DNA from: Elysia marginata
Lineage: Eukaryota; Mollusca; Gastropoda; Plakobranchidae
NCBI GenBank assembly: GCA_019649035.1
Contig: BMAT01006647.1
Span: forward strand, 10,368 to 38,599
Length of the DNA: 28,232 bases
Direction: 5' to 3'
Under the pieces are notes generated by a model. That model saw only the letters and a list, made by a program, of their open reading frames with translations, made no database searches and was not told the origin of the DNA. The position numbers were made by a program, and so were the translations under genes. Below are positions 17,102-28,232 of this stretch, piece after piece (the first letter of the stretch is position 1; each line of letters starts with the position of its first letter).

Positions 17102-17315
17102 CCAATAAAACTTGATTCCTTAATTTTGACTAGTATTAAATTTTGATTCTATTTGTAAAACGGGGTATGTAAAATGACTAGGGAACAATGTTTAATTCTT
17201 GTAAACTCTAGATACAGTCGAGTCCAGCTAATAGGAGCCTGAATAATTCAAATACTTGCTCAATGCAAACTGTATTGAGATGACCAACTTTATCCTTCCT
17301 ATGTGATGTATTCTG
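17102..17315 (+). other. Proximal 3' untranslated or flanking sequence
   Basis: AT-rich with no open frame of note. It lies between the stop codon and the TTAA-flanked MITE. Confidence 0.6.
17104..17109 (+). terminator. Candidate proximal polyadenylation signal
   Basis: AATAAA begins two bases after the stop codon, and T-rich and GT-containing sequence follows within 30-60 bases. If used, the 3' untranslated region would be only about 20-30 bases. ATTAAA at about 17134 and later signals are alternatives. Confidence 0.4.
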
Positions 17316-17319
17316 TTAA

Positions 17320-17543
17320 CCCTTTCACTGCTAAGCCGGAATCTTGCTCAAGGTAGACGATTCTTGGGTTTTTTTTTATTCTTATGAACGGTCAAAGGCA
17401 TACATCCATAAGAAACTCGTGGACATGGTAAACGAAACAGATTGTTTCCCTTGCTAAAGAGGAGATTTGCAATTTTTTTCAGTTTGACAATTAAAAAAAA
17501 TTTTTTTAATGATTAAGGCAGAACCTACCCGGCAGTGAAGGGG
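17320..17543. mobile_element. piggyBac-like MITE, 224 bp, TTAA target
   Basis: The left end CCCTTTCACTGCTAAGCCGG and the complement of the right end, CCCCTTCACTGCCGGGTAGG, are inverted repeats, strongest over the first 12-13 bases. Both ends are bordered by TTAA (17316-17319 and 17544-17547), the four-base target duplicated by piggyBac transposases. The CCCTTT-type start is also typical. There is no coding capacity. If transcripts read past the proximal poly(A) signal, the element is part of the 3' untranslated region. Confidence 0.8.
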
Positions 17544-17547
17544 TTAA

Positions 17548-20500
17548 GTGAAATTTTGATAATTCAAAGTTCAATTTGGTGCAAGTTTGGTTTGAACTAT
17601 CTGGACTGGACTGTGTTTAAAGTGTTTTCTTGTCTTGTTTTTTTTATATATATATTAATTTCACTTTTAAATGGCAATACCTGGAACAATGACAAAACCA
17701 ATTCTATGCATCTTGCCTTTACTGGAGAAATGTTTCAATAGCCACTTGTATCCAAGCCTATGTAATGATATAGCCATGCGATTTTCATGGTGTAATTGTA
17801 AAGTGTTGTTGATATATGCTGAAATAACTGAACTACTTTGCATTTTGTGATGGGCAATTACAGGTTTAACATTTTGTCTCAAATGTCAATGTTTTTTGTT
17901 TTTATAAACATGTAACTTCCCATACTGTACCAATATGTAACAAAATGCTTTGAAAGATTTGATTCTTTCCCTTTTTTCTTCTCTCTTTATAGGTATGATG
18001 ATGATAAAATTTGTAGTCAATTATGTTGTGCTGTTTCTTTGTTCTCTTTTTGTTTCCTCCTAATTTATTTTTTTTGTACTTGTCTGAAAGATTTTGAATT
18101 ATGAATGGTCGTTATCGGAAAATTCCTCTCTCCGTTTTCTTCTCTCTGTTTGTCTCTCAATTTTTTTATGGGGATATTTTGTAATGGTAATATTTAGGGT
18201 TGCTGTACTGAAGAACATTTCACTGAAGATCTTGGCACACTTAAATCAATGCACAAGTTTAAGATTTTACCAGCATAATTGTTATATTATTTACTTATAA
18301 TATTTGGGGTATCTGCTCCTTGTGAATCTGAATATGTTATGCCTTCTATGCTGATAGCTCAAACAAAGTTATCTTAGATCTTTAAGGGACTTATTAGTTT
18401 TCTTAGGGGGCGGTTTTCAGCTTGGCATAATTTCCCGTTATATGAGTCTCAAAACATCAAATCTATAATTATTATTGTTTATATATAAAGCATTAGCTGT
18501 AAATTTGATGTGCGTCTTCCTCTTGTTACCATCCTTATGATATGACCTGTATTCTTTGCTATTTCCATCTTATAGGTTGTATAGAACAAGATTGACTCAG
18601 AAATCTTGCTCCCCCCCCTTCTTCCGCCCCATAAAATAGCCCTGTCAAATTAACTTATCTTCATAGGACCATTTTTCAAATTTTATAAGTCTTAACTAGT
18701 CAGTTGATCATCAAAACCATAATACAGTGAAATAAAAAAGATGTTGAAGTTCTCCAGTAACATCCTCTGTTTTTTTTTTCTTCTTTATGTTAAGAAAAAT
18801 TTCATTACAAAATTGTTGTTTGTTAAGAATGTAATAAATGTTTTTGCGATCATTGCGAAAGACAATTTTTTTGCTTTCTTTTTTTTTGTTTTGTTTTGTT
18901 TTTATGCTTTGCTTTTTCTGTTTATCGTATGATTATCCTGCGGTAAAATTTATTCTCATTTTGAATCCATTTTATTTTCTCTGTCTTCCTTTATGTTTTG
19001 TTCCATTTTGTCTCATAAACCAACAGGAAAAACTGCTTTAGAAATTCGCAAGCTGTGTTCATCTGTTATTCTGTGTTTAGATGACTGTATTTTATCCCTG
19101 CATTTCTTTTTCTTAAGCCCTTTTGTTGTAATGTATAGGGCAACCAGCATTTTTTTCCTGTAAATATTATAGTTTTTGAGTTGTTTATCTTTAACCCGGC
19201 TGTATCAACGGCCAAGTGATTAATAATAAACAAACAAAAAAAAACAAAAAAACTTGAAAGTGCAGAAAACTAGAAAAAAAATTTTACGTATGTAAAAAAG
19301 TACAAAACACACATTACTTGTGAGACAAACATTGCTATGAAAAACACAGTCGGTAATATTTTGGTCTATGTACTAGCTGTAGCGACAGTGGGCATTTTTT
19401 CACGGTTTATTAGTTACGTTAATTGAATGCCAATTTCTTCAAATTAAAATCAAGTACATGAGATTATATTCAGAAATAATATGAATCCATAGTTCTGATG
19501 AAGTCTTGACATAAAAATTCATTTTTCTAGAAATTCAAATTGATCTTCTTACCCTTGCTTTCAGATCAACACACTTATAACATGTTGTCTAGTCCAGAAC
19601 TTCTTCTAGATGGGAAAAAGTTCTAGCAAAGCTGAAAACCAACTCCAGGTTGTGTGTTTAATAAAAAAAATTTTTTCAAGCACATAACTTATATAACAGC
19701 AATATGTTTCATAATGCTTGAAAAAAATTGCCATAGCAGCGTTTAAGTTTCTGAATGTATTTCAGATTTCATAAGGATGCTAATGTTTTTTTTTAATTAT
19801 TTGTTTTGTTCATTATTCTTTTCAAATTTTACTTTCTGTTCTGTCTCTGTAAACCCTGTGATGTGATTTAAAAACGCTCTTTATTTATCTGTAAGAACCC
19901 AGCTGAAGTTATCCAAGCCCATTTGAAGGTGAAGACCAAAAAATGTTTAAGATATAATATTTTGTTATTTGCAAATTGCTCTGTGATTTCTCCTTTTTCT
20001 TTTAATATACAACAATTGAAATCAACTAATATAATTCTAGCTGGATTTTTTCATGTCAGTTCACACTATTGTTTTAAGTTTGCATTACAAAAATACTCAA
20101 AATTTTTATTTTTTTTTCTAATTTTATTTGAAATATTTGTGCATTTAAACATGATGCATAAAGATAGATTACAAATTGATTCTTTATTTTATGGACTCTC
20201 CATTGTTTTTGATAGTTCAATAGTGTATACATATTCACTTGGAGCTTTCTTCAAGTTTGACAACATTCATTGTTGTTCTTCGCATTTTCCTCTATATGAG
20301 TGTTCCTAAACTTTTGTATGTGGTGGCAATTTTCTCGTAGAATATTTCATTTTGTTGATTATGGTTTTTTTTTTAATGTGAGCTGCTGAATATGTTCACT
20401 GTTTTTTTTTTTTACATAAACTTAAGTAAATTTTGACACAAAAGATTAAAATGCCAAACCAGTAAGGGTTAAAGCTGTATTACAAGATCAAGTTTTCTTT

Positions 20501-21924
20501 TTTTCCCTACCATTGCAGGTTTTTTTGTAGCAGGTATTGTTTAACCCAGGTTGACTTAGAGTATAACAAATATCATTTGACCTGTGGAATAGATCTTTAG
20601 CCCAGCTTTTGTGACTAATAGTTAAACCAGTTTGTAACACAAGGCTCAAGTGCTTTTGGATTTGACTTTTTATTTTTTGGATGAAAAAAATTGATCCACA
20701 AAATTTTGAACATGCGGATTTAGAAATGTTCACTGACGAAAATCGCATTTCCGCCAATTATGGAGAGTATGTACTGCTTCACAATTGTTCGAACAATGTT
20801 CATAAACTGTGATTTGAATTTTTGTCTCATTTGTTGTTTCTTTGTGCATGAGGCCCGTGCCTTAGTATTTCTCACATGTGTGTTTCATTCATTCTGTGCC
20901 ATTGGAGCTATGACCAATTTTCGCTTAAGGTAACATGTCATTGATCTTAGTAGTTAAAGGGTGACAAGGAGATCAAACTACTTTTGTCCAGGGTAGAACA
21001 AATAACTGCAAAGATGTTAGGATTCTCACATGAGAGTTGTCTTTGATTTTGATTATCATTTTAACTCTTTAATATTTGCTTTGGATTTGTCATATCATTG
21101 TCCAGACTAAAACTTTGTTTAATATGTTGGTATAATTAGTGTTTTTTTTCTTGATTGAACATAACCAATGTAATTCAATTATTTTATTCTGCAGAAAAGC
21201 ATGTTTAACTCCTGTATGGTTTTATGAAGTATCAGGGCAGGGCTTTTATGTTCTATAACTTTATCTACCTCTTGGTAAAAAAAAAAAGGTAGCCGTAATG
21301 TTCAGTACTGGGTATCTATTTTTTAACACTGTTTTTTTTTTCTTTTGCAAGCTGAAAACAAAAGAAACGCCCATAAATATGATATCCGCTAAGTGTTCAG
21401 AAAGTCCATAAAATTTGGTCTCTTAGAGATGGAACTGTAAAAAAGTGTAATTAACTTCCCAGACCATAACACACTGGTCTTCTCCTATTTCTTCATAGGT
21501 GTTGATGGATTTTCCTCCTTTAATCATAATTTGCATATTTTTTTTTTCAGTTGCACTCCGCCCAAAGACATATGGTATGCTTATGTATGCTTTGAAAGCA
21601 CCTATCCAAATTAGCTTTAACAGCCTTTTCAAAAACTATGGATATAATTTAAAGCCAGATCAAATCAAATGAAACTAATGCTTGGGAATTTGCTGAGAAA
21701 TACAAATTTATTCAAGGGGTTTATTATAATATATAATTAATATTATTTTGGCCTCATTTGGCCTACAAGTACTACATAAAAAAAGTTTGGTCTGCAGAAA
21801 AATTTCTGTTTTTACATAAACACATTTGATAGAGGTTAGACAGGAAAATTTAGGTACTCTTAAGAGATGTGTGTGTGTGTGGGGGGGGGGGGGTGAAAAA
21901 CAATAAGCTTATAGAATTTTATCC
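17548..21924 (+). other. T-rich non-coding stretch
   Basis: About 4.4 kb without an exon or element I can support. The + strand has a strong T excess with many T runs, like the introns of the gene upstream. It could be a long 3' untranslated region or its downstream flank. Open frames here, the longest at 19923-20309, are of AT-rich composition with no domain. A C9 run lies near 18610. Confidence 0.6.
18731..18736 (+). terminator. Candidate distal polyadenylation signal
   Basis: AATAAA followed about 30 bases later by a TCTGTTTTTTTTTTCTTC tract, a plausible downstream element. Several other AATAAA copies exist, for example 19225-19230 next to A-rich sequence, so the choice is uncertain. Confidence 0.25.
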
Positions 21925-22150
21925 CACGCCCATGGTGAAGGAGTTGGAAGTCGGAAATTCTTGTACTGAGAAAACACCATTTTCTATTTTTCTTCTTTTT
22001 TCTTTATATTTTAAATCCACAGATGTTTAATATCTTTCTACAAGATATTGATGATTTTGTGAATATTTTTACATTTGGAAGCTTTGATTAGAAGAATGTC
22101 TTGTACAAAATCTCGACATCCGACACATTCACTCTGGACGCAAGACATAT
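21925..22150. repeat. Dispersed repeat, copy B
   Basis: The second copy of the family at 68-336, with the same order of shared blocks and differing by several small indels. The two copies lie 21.8 kb apart, upstream and downstream of the TBC1D9-like exons. A G14 run sits just before it at about 21880-21894. Confidence 0.75.
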
Positions 22151-22985
22151 TATAATGTGATATTCAGTATTAAAGCTCCAACTTTGAATTGAAGATGATG
22201 GTACCCAATGGGCATTAGCATGCTGTGTGATAAATTCAACAGGGCTGGGAATAGGTATAAACTAGAAAAGCTGAAAGGGAGTGTAGGAGCCCTATCTAAT
22301 ATTGTGTATAGGGGCATGTTTTGGAAGTACTCAAAGACTGAAACTAGAACTTTTGGTGGCATTCTAACACCATTTTTCTAAAAAATAAGTTTAGGTGAAA
22401 TGAAGGTTGAAGATTTCCAGCCGTGCATGAGACGATGATAAATGCATTATCACGCTATATAAATGTAACTTTCTTGTCGTGTTTCTTATTCCTCAAACAC
22501 CTTGATATACTTTGTGGTAACACTATCTATAACTTATCCTGTATGTGTCAGATAGTGAGACTAAGATTTCATATATAATAGAACAAAAATTGTTCCTGAG
22601 GGAAAATGGTTTAAGGTAAGCCATAATTTGAAATAAATGGTTATGTAATGCCATATGAATTTTTTTGTAACCCCGAGACTAAGAGAGTCATTTGACTTTG
22701 AGCACTCAGGTAAATGCACTCACCCTGTTTTCTCAATTTTGAAAAAAAATCATTAATTTAATCTTGTTGAATAAATATTTGATTATTGCTATTCATAAAA
22801 TGTATTTCCCTATTTTTCCCCATTATTTACCTTTTCTGCTGTGCTTATTAAAGCTTGTTGCTAAGTGAGATACCTGTATATGTTACTGTTTATAACTATA
22901 ATTTAGGGAAGTTTTGACAATATTATTGATTAAAAGGTATTTATCTCTTGAGCAATTTTTTGTTCTCTTTTTCATTTTTTTTTCA
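22151..22985. other. Non-coding stretch
   Basis: AT-rich. ATTATCACGCTATATAAATG at about 22448-22467 resembles the CGCTATATAAAT tails common in animal retrotransposon 3' ends, but no body is recognisable. No gene was seen. Confidence 0.5.
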
Positions 22986-23035
22986 AAGTTAGTTTTTTTA
23001 TCTTCCAATTTTTTTTAGATGGCACAAAGGAAACC

Positions 23036-23689
23036 GCAAGAAGTCAACTATTTTTAAAGTCAACACCTCTCAGTCAATGGTCCCGTTTTTTTTCCTTCTT
23101 TATTTTAAGTAACTTTATTATTTCGCATTAAGTCAACTGCCTCAGACATATTTTCCCTTAAAGTCAACACCTCGTGGCCAGATGGAAAGAGATGGAGAGA
23201 TTCCAGGTGGGTCTTGATAGAGACAAAGAAGTGGATTGTTTGGCGATTTTTGTTTTCATTCATGATTCAAGACACTGCGTGCAGCGCATGATCGCCTGCC
23301 TGAGCCAACTGGTCCTGTAAGGGCTAGTGGGGGAGAGGGGAATCGCTAGTATGGCTGGACAGGAAGGTGTTAATTGGGGCAGTTCACTGTTGACTCTCCC
23401 ACTCCTCCCCGCATCACAACACCAGCCCAATAAATTTAAAGTTACGCGAACACAGTGTTCCTATGCACACACTTACGCATTCCATCCCTGTGTCTACATA
23501 TAGCCTAGGCCAGCCTTCATAATTTCCTTGAGTATTTTCCTAGTAGCCACACTGCGCTCGTTGAATTTACCTAGCTCTTACAGATGGCACTGTATTATAA
23601 CACCCCCCCCCGTAAATGGATAAAGTCAACCTCGCTTAAAGTCAACACTTTTTTGGTCTCCAGGTGTTGATTTTATCCGGATTCTACTG
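23036..23689. mobile_element. pogo/Tigger-like element end with AAAGTCAAC motifs (candidate)
   Basis: The right end, read inward on the minus strand, is CAGTAGAATCCGGATAAAAT followed by CAACACCTGG, and it is bordered by TA at 23690-23691. The CAGT start and TA target fit pogo/Tigger-like DNA transposons. The motif AAAGTCAAC recurs at about 23057, 23159, 23622 and 23638. AAAGTCAACAC and GTGTTGATTTT form a hairpin at 23638-23675. The left boundary is not clean: the left copies are in the same orientation as the right ones. The interior (23190-23600) is GC-richer than its surroundings and has no long open frame. Confidence 0.5.
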
Positions 23690-26154
23690 TATTATAATTG
23701 AAGGCAAAATTTTTTAGGGTATCAATTTTTCATTATTTCAAAATTTGTTTCTCTCTGCAGGAGTAAAAAATAAGATCAAATAATGTGTAAGTAAATATTG
23801 CAGTTCTAAGAGTACAAACAAAACAAGCCAGCTATTGGCTAAAATTAGGGCTGTGGCAGACAACATAAAGTAATCAACAGTTACTTACAAAAATTGGCAA
23901 AAGACTGATAATGAAAGAAAAGCAAGAAGAAGATTTCACACATACCTGTGGGTCATCTCAAAACAGAATTCATAGTCATTATAAAAATATTTTGCAAAAA
24001 AAAACAACAAAAAATTATTTGACTGGATATAGAGAGTTTATTGAAAAAGATTTAAACAGCAAAGCGCAATATGAATTGTGTAACAATCAATATTATGTTT
24101 ACAATAGATTACAAAATTACAGAATTTTTTTCTTGAAAGACAAAAGAATTAACTTTCTGTTATAAAATTTTAATTTTATTTTCATTTGTATGTTACAGAT
24201 ACCCGATTTTTCCACCAAAAAAAATTATTGTATTGTTGAAAGTATGAGTAACTAAAAAATTGTTAAGTCATTTTTAAATCATAGGTAACATACTGAGAAC
24301 CCACTGTATCAGGAGACTAAAACTGAACCAATGTGAAAGCTGAGCACCAAACAAACATCATAAGGAAAGAAGCTTTTAATACTGTGACAATAAGGAAACT
24401 TTGTTTTTCCACTCTTTTTTTTTCTCTTTAAAATAGCATCAAGTTTTTTTTGTTTATTTTTCTCTTTTACAAAAAGGCGTGCTTTAAAAATACTTGTATA
24501 GATAGTAATCGTGCTAAATCGAATTAATCTTTACTCTTTTAATTTGGCTAACAAGGCAAAATGACAAAAACACTCATAAGCGTAAATTATTCTTAAAACT
24601 TTGCCTTGATTAATTACTTTATTATATAGATTAAGCTGTGTCTGAGCTTCAGGCGCAGCGATAAGTTGAAAATTCAGAGGCTTAAAGTAGGAAAAAACAT
24701 CCCTAGAATGAAAGCTTCATAATTTAAAAAAAAACAAGTCTCAAAAGGAATATTCTTCTTAATCAGCATTCTTTAGAGGGCTCAAGGCACCAAAGAAGTG
24801 AACAAAAACATCAGAGATATATCAACCTCGGAACAATTTGGTATATATGCTAAATCTGATACTACAAAACTAACTCAATAATTGAATGATTTTTAAAGGT
24901 ATGACATTAGCCGGGGAGAAAAATAGGCTTCAAGTGGAAATGCCTGAAATGTCTGCTTTTGGTATGATCTGAATCTTTGACTTATTACTAGTAGCTTCAG
25001 CACCAACTACCTAGCCATCGAGAGAAACATAGCTCATACCGAGACGCCACTCGCTTCTCATTGATTCAGACAAAACTAAATACCCTGCTTGGGCAAAATT
25101 TGAGTCAACCACGGCAAATCAGACACAGGTCACTCCGACTAATTTTGAAACAGAGCTCTATAAACCAAAAGTTTTGCTACCTAATTACCCATTTTTATTT
25201 GCTTCCTGTCAAATTTCCCAGCAATATAAATTTATAATATGTCTCACATTCTGTCCAAATGAGTTGTAAGTCGAAAGGCTTAGTTTTGAGATATAGGCTT
25301 TTAAATTGTAGAGGGCGTTCAGAAGTCTAAATTTTTTTTTGTTTTAAATATTGACTCTAAAACCATTTCTAAACAGTTTACCCACCTAATTCATGTTGAA
25401 ATTTCATGTTTTATGTGCTTAATTTTAATTGGTATGGTTCCTAAGGCTTCGACATCTTTATAGTCGGCTAAACTTTAAATTCTATTTTCTCCCTTTTCTG
25501 AAATTTCACGAGTCCTAGCCCTGCCGACTTCAAACGGCTATGACTTCCCACAGAAGCATGATAGACCTACTGTTTGTTGTATTTGAAAGTAGAGGAGCTA
25601 AGCTTTTCTGAGGTACCAATATCTGACTGTCTTCGAAGTTCGACTTAAGACTCATTTGGACTAGTTGCAAGACATATGGGAAGGCTAATTATAATTTCTT
25701 TTCCAACATGTGAAAGAGAATACAAAGTTTATATCATTTTGAAAATGTTAAGAACTCCTTGGGAAAACAATCTGACTTGTGCCTGATATACCCTCAATAC
25801 ACTTCCTAATGTGTTTACAACAAGCCTTAGATTTGACAAAACTTAATATCTTGTCAACACTTTTCTTTTCACATTTTCACATATATATTTCATGCATCAA
25901 TGTTTTCCATTGTCCACAAAAATTTTTAGACCATTAATTTTATGGAACAATTTTGCAGCAATTTATTTGTGCCGAAAATGCACATCACTGCACAAAAAAA
26001 TCAGAAGATAGTTGATGAAATTACAAGAGAAATAAAATAAAAAAATAAATTAAATGGAATGCACAGAACGTTCTTACAATAAATGCTTGAGGGCATTTAA
26101 GGTTTCTGTAAAAGCTCCAGGTTATGTAATTCTCTTCCATAAATTCTTTTTATC

Positions 26155-26175
26155 ATAATAACAATAATAATAATA

Positions 26176-26217
<42 letters not shown>

Positions 26218-26232
26218 TTATAATAATAATGA
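26155..26232. repeat. (AAT)n microsatellite
   Basis: About 25 units of AAT/ATA with a few interruptions (CAA, GTA, TTA). Confidence 0.95.
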
Positions 26233-28040
26233 CAATTATGATGATTGTAGCAAAAGTGTGAAAAAAAAAAATTTATACTATGTGCAAATCTCAAAGAAAA
26301 AAGGGGCAAAGACAAAATATAGAATTAGCAAGCTTTGGAACTTTGATTACAAAAGGTGATTCAAAAATTGCTTTAAAAACGAAAACAAACAAAAAGCAGT
26401 CAATACACATATAATGTGTAGTCTGTATTTCTCTACTAAAAAAATATAGAAAAGAGTAATCTATAAATACTGATGTGTTGCATATGCTTGGGTGTCTTTG
26501 TTCTAAATATTGTGATGCTATATAATTATCGAACAAGGCAAACGAAAATAAGCCAAGTATTGTATCTTACAAAAAACGAGTGTCTTAGACACAAGTTGTG
26601 TGATAAACAATTAAAATACGAACAAAAAAAAAACCAAAAGCCTGAAAAAACTGACATGTACCATCCCTGTATATACAACATATTTTGCTATGTAGATAAA
26701 CTGACACAGACAGGTATGGCTGGTTTGTATTTATTTTTCAAAACTATTTAAAGACCTTATAGTTATGGATATTATAAAAAGAAAAAAGGAAACTCAGAAA
26801 AGCTCTTGCACCATGTTAAAAAAATTGATGTTTTTTTGGTGGCCATTGATTTGATAAAAAGTTGAAAAAAATCTTGATTTCCAAATAAAAAAATGATCAT
26901 TATTTTTCATGATTCTTTGTTTTGGGCTGATTTAGGGGATCTCTGTTACTTAAACTGAACACACACACAAAATACCCCGAAAAAAAAACCCCAGCATATA
27001 CAATCTTATAAACTACAAATTGACACCATAAAAATGTCTTTTTTTATGTTACAAAAATAAAAATCTAAATTGTTTTGCCATTTTTAAAACCAAATAAAGC
27101 TAGGACCAAACCAAAAAAAACAAACCCCCGCAAACCTAAGTAAAACAATCTTCTGGCAAGAGCTTCTGAGAATCCTAGATCATTGCAGGATAGCTGATCA
27201 GAACACAATGTGAATGACAGCAAACTATCTTTAAATAGGATCAGCTTCAATCTTGAACACAAAACACCTGATGATAAACTACAGGTATCTGTTAAAACGG
27301 GAGAAAAAAAAAACAGCTGACAAAATATTCAATCTCATGGGTTATTAATTGCGATTGTGTTTACAGAAATTTACGAACCTTATCAGTTCGGTTTCCTTTT
27401 AGTGACGTTGAAGGCCGCAAAGGTACAGAGTAGCGCCAAATATTCCAACAAATGTTACTTATAGTGAGCATTGAGCATTTTGTATCTCTGACAAGGAATT
27501 AATGACATAAAGCAAGGGGCTACAAAATATCAACAACACAAAGTTTTGAAAACAATATCTGTATTTAGATTTTTTCACACAAGATAAACTGAAAAACAAA
27601 TAAAGGGAGAAAAGGTTTAAAAAAAGATTTTTCTTTTGAAGATTACGTTCACATGAGATTCAAAATGTTTTTAAACAGATCAACTTCTTTTTATTTCTCA
27701 AATAGAAGAGTAAGAAATGGTTCCAATAAGATGATTCATCATGGAAAAAACCCCAGAGATAAGAAGCAATATCAGCAATAGATTTCAGATCAATAAGATA
27801 GCAAGAAAAATAAAAAATTTAACAGCGTATGCTTTACTCGGGAAAACTAATAACTTCCCAATGACATTTTATAATAGTTCTGAGAAAGCAAAAACTTAGC
27901 ACGAGATTACAATACGCATAATAAATCAAACACTCATTACTAGAAAAAGAGAAGAAAAAAAAAGCAATAAGATGTGAAATTGACAAATACTTAGTAGTAT
28001 TTAAAAACCTCTACCACAACAAACATTATAATGTTAAGTC

Positions 28041-28056
28041 GTACCCTGCAGGGTAC
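28041..28056. repeat. Perfect 16-bp palindrome
   Basis: GTACCCTGCAGGGTAC, a GC-rich perfect palindrome in AT-rich surroundings. The function is unknown. Confidence 0.9.
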
Positions 28057-28128
28057 CTCAGCCAAAAAGCTTATAATTGTGCTCAGCCTGCCATTCTGAT
28101 GGAATAATTTATTGTTGAGGGATCAAGG

Positions 28129-28230
28129 TTAAATTGGGGCTAGGTTCTCATCTTGGTGAAATGCTCTCCTTAAGGTCCTGCTGTCAACTTGCAAAGTTTC
28201 TCTCATCAATGCAACTTGACTGCTACACAA
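28129..28230 (-). other. Short open frame running off the window (weak exon candidate)
   Basis: On the minus strand a frame of 33 codons followed by TAA runs from the window edge (VALMRETLQVDSRTLRRAF is part of it). The local base composition is less AT-rich than the preceding 4 kb. It could be the last coding bases of a convergent gene, but a frame this short arises by chance, and I recognise no protein family. Confidence 0.2.
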
Positions 28231-28232
28231 AT

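Larger units (their letters stand above)
23692..28128 (-). other. A-rich non-coding stretch (possible 3' region of a - strand gene)
   Basis: About 4.4 kb without a supported exon. The + strand is A-rich, the mirror image of the region left of 23 kb. If the T excess follows the transcribed strand, as it does in the introns of the gene here, this stretch would be transcribed leftward. Open frames at 23911-24165 and 26473-26751 are AT-rich with no domain. Confidence 0.4.

Noticed and set aside
19923-20309. 128-codon open frame, + strand
   Set aside because: AT-rich composition with Phe/Ile/Leu/Ser bias, no domain, no splice context, and it lies in a T-rich stretch where such frames arise by chance.
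23911-24165. 84-codon open frame, + strand
   Set aside because: Lys/Asn/Tyr-rich product expected from A-rich sequence, with no recognisable family.
26473-26751. 92-codon open frame, + strand
   Set aside because: No motif or domain, and composition like the surrounding non-coding sequence.

Overview
The window is nuclear DNA of an animal. It is strongly AT-rich and intron-dense, with GT-AG splicing, and GC-richer exons sit in a T-rich, repeat-filled background. The one recognisable gene is the 3' two-thirds of a TBC1D9-family Rab GTPase-activating protein on the + strand. Its protein is clearly homologous to vertebrate TBC1D9/TBC1D9B but diverges in the linkers. With the abundance of tRNA-derived SINEs, LINE tails, mariner, piggyBac-like and pogo-like debris, a lophotrochozoan such as a mollusc seems most likely. 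That assignment is inference from overall character and not a proof.

Layout. Positions 511-17101 carry fifteen exons whose splice phases all join into one open frame of 928 complete codons plus stop. In order they encode: most of the TBC domain (exons 1-9, including the Arg finger IERDLHR and the Gln finger YCQ); the region after TBC; one canonical EF-hand calcium loop (exon 11); a long acidic, Ser/Glu/Gly-rich linker (exons 12-13 and the middle of 15); and two conserved C-terminal blocks (start and end of exon 15). The N-terminal part, expected to hold two GRAM domains, lies before the window.

The introns hold several transposable elements with well-defined boundaries: a tRNA-derived SINE with a perfect 13-bp target duplication (intron 3), an approximately 97-bp tandem array ending just before exon 4, a 61-bp tandem duplication (intron 4), a 556-bp solo LTR with a 5-bp duplication nested in an older small DNA transposon (intron 5), a decayed SINE (intron 6), a LINE-type 3' tail abutting a dead mariner fragment (intron 11), and an inverted-repeat element containing a 20-N assembly gap (intron 12).

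From 17102 to the end there is no gene I can support. A 224-bp piggyBac-like MITE flanked by TTAA lies about 220 bp past the stop. A dispersed repeat occurs both at about 68-336 and at about 21925-22150. A pogo-like element end lies at about 23.6 kb, and there is an ATT-type microsatellite at 26.2 kb. The + strand is T-rich up to about 23 kb and A-rich from about 23.8 kb onward. This is compatible with a second, convergent gene on the - strand whose long 3' untranslated region enters from the right, but no coding exon of it can be shown.

I found no new multi-gene system. The most informative items are the nested LTR/MITE insertion, the tandem array against a catalytic exon, the MITE and polyadenylation signal crowding the stop codon, and the strand-composition switch.
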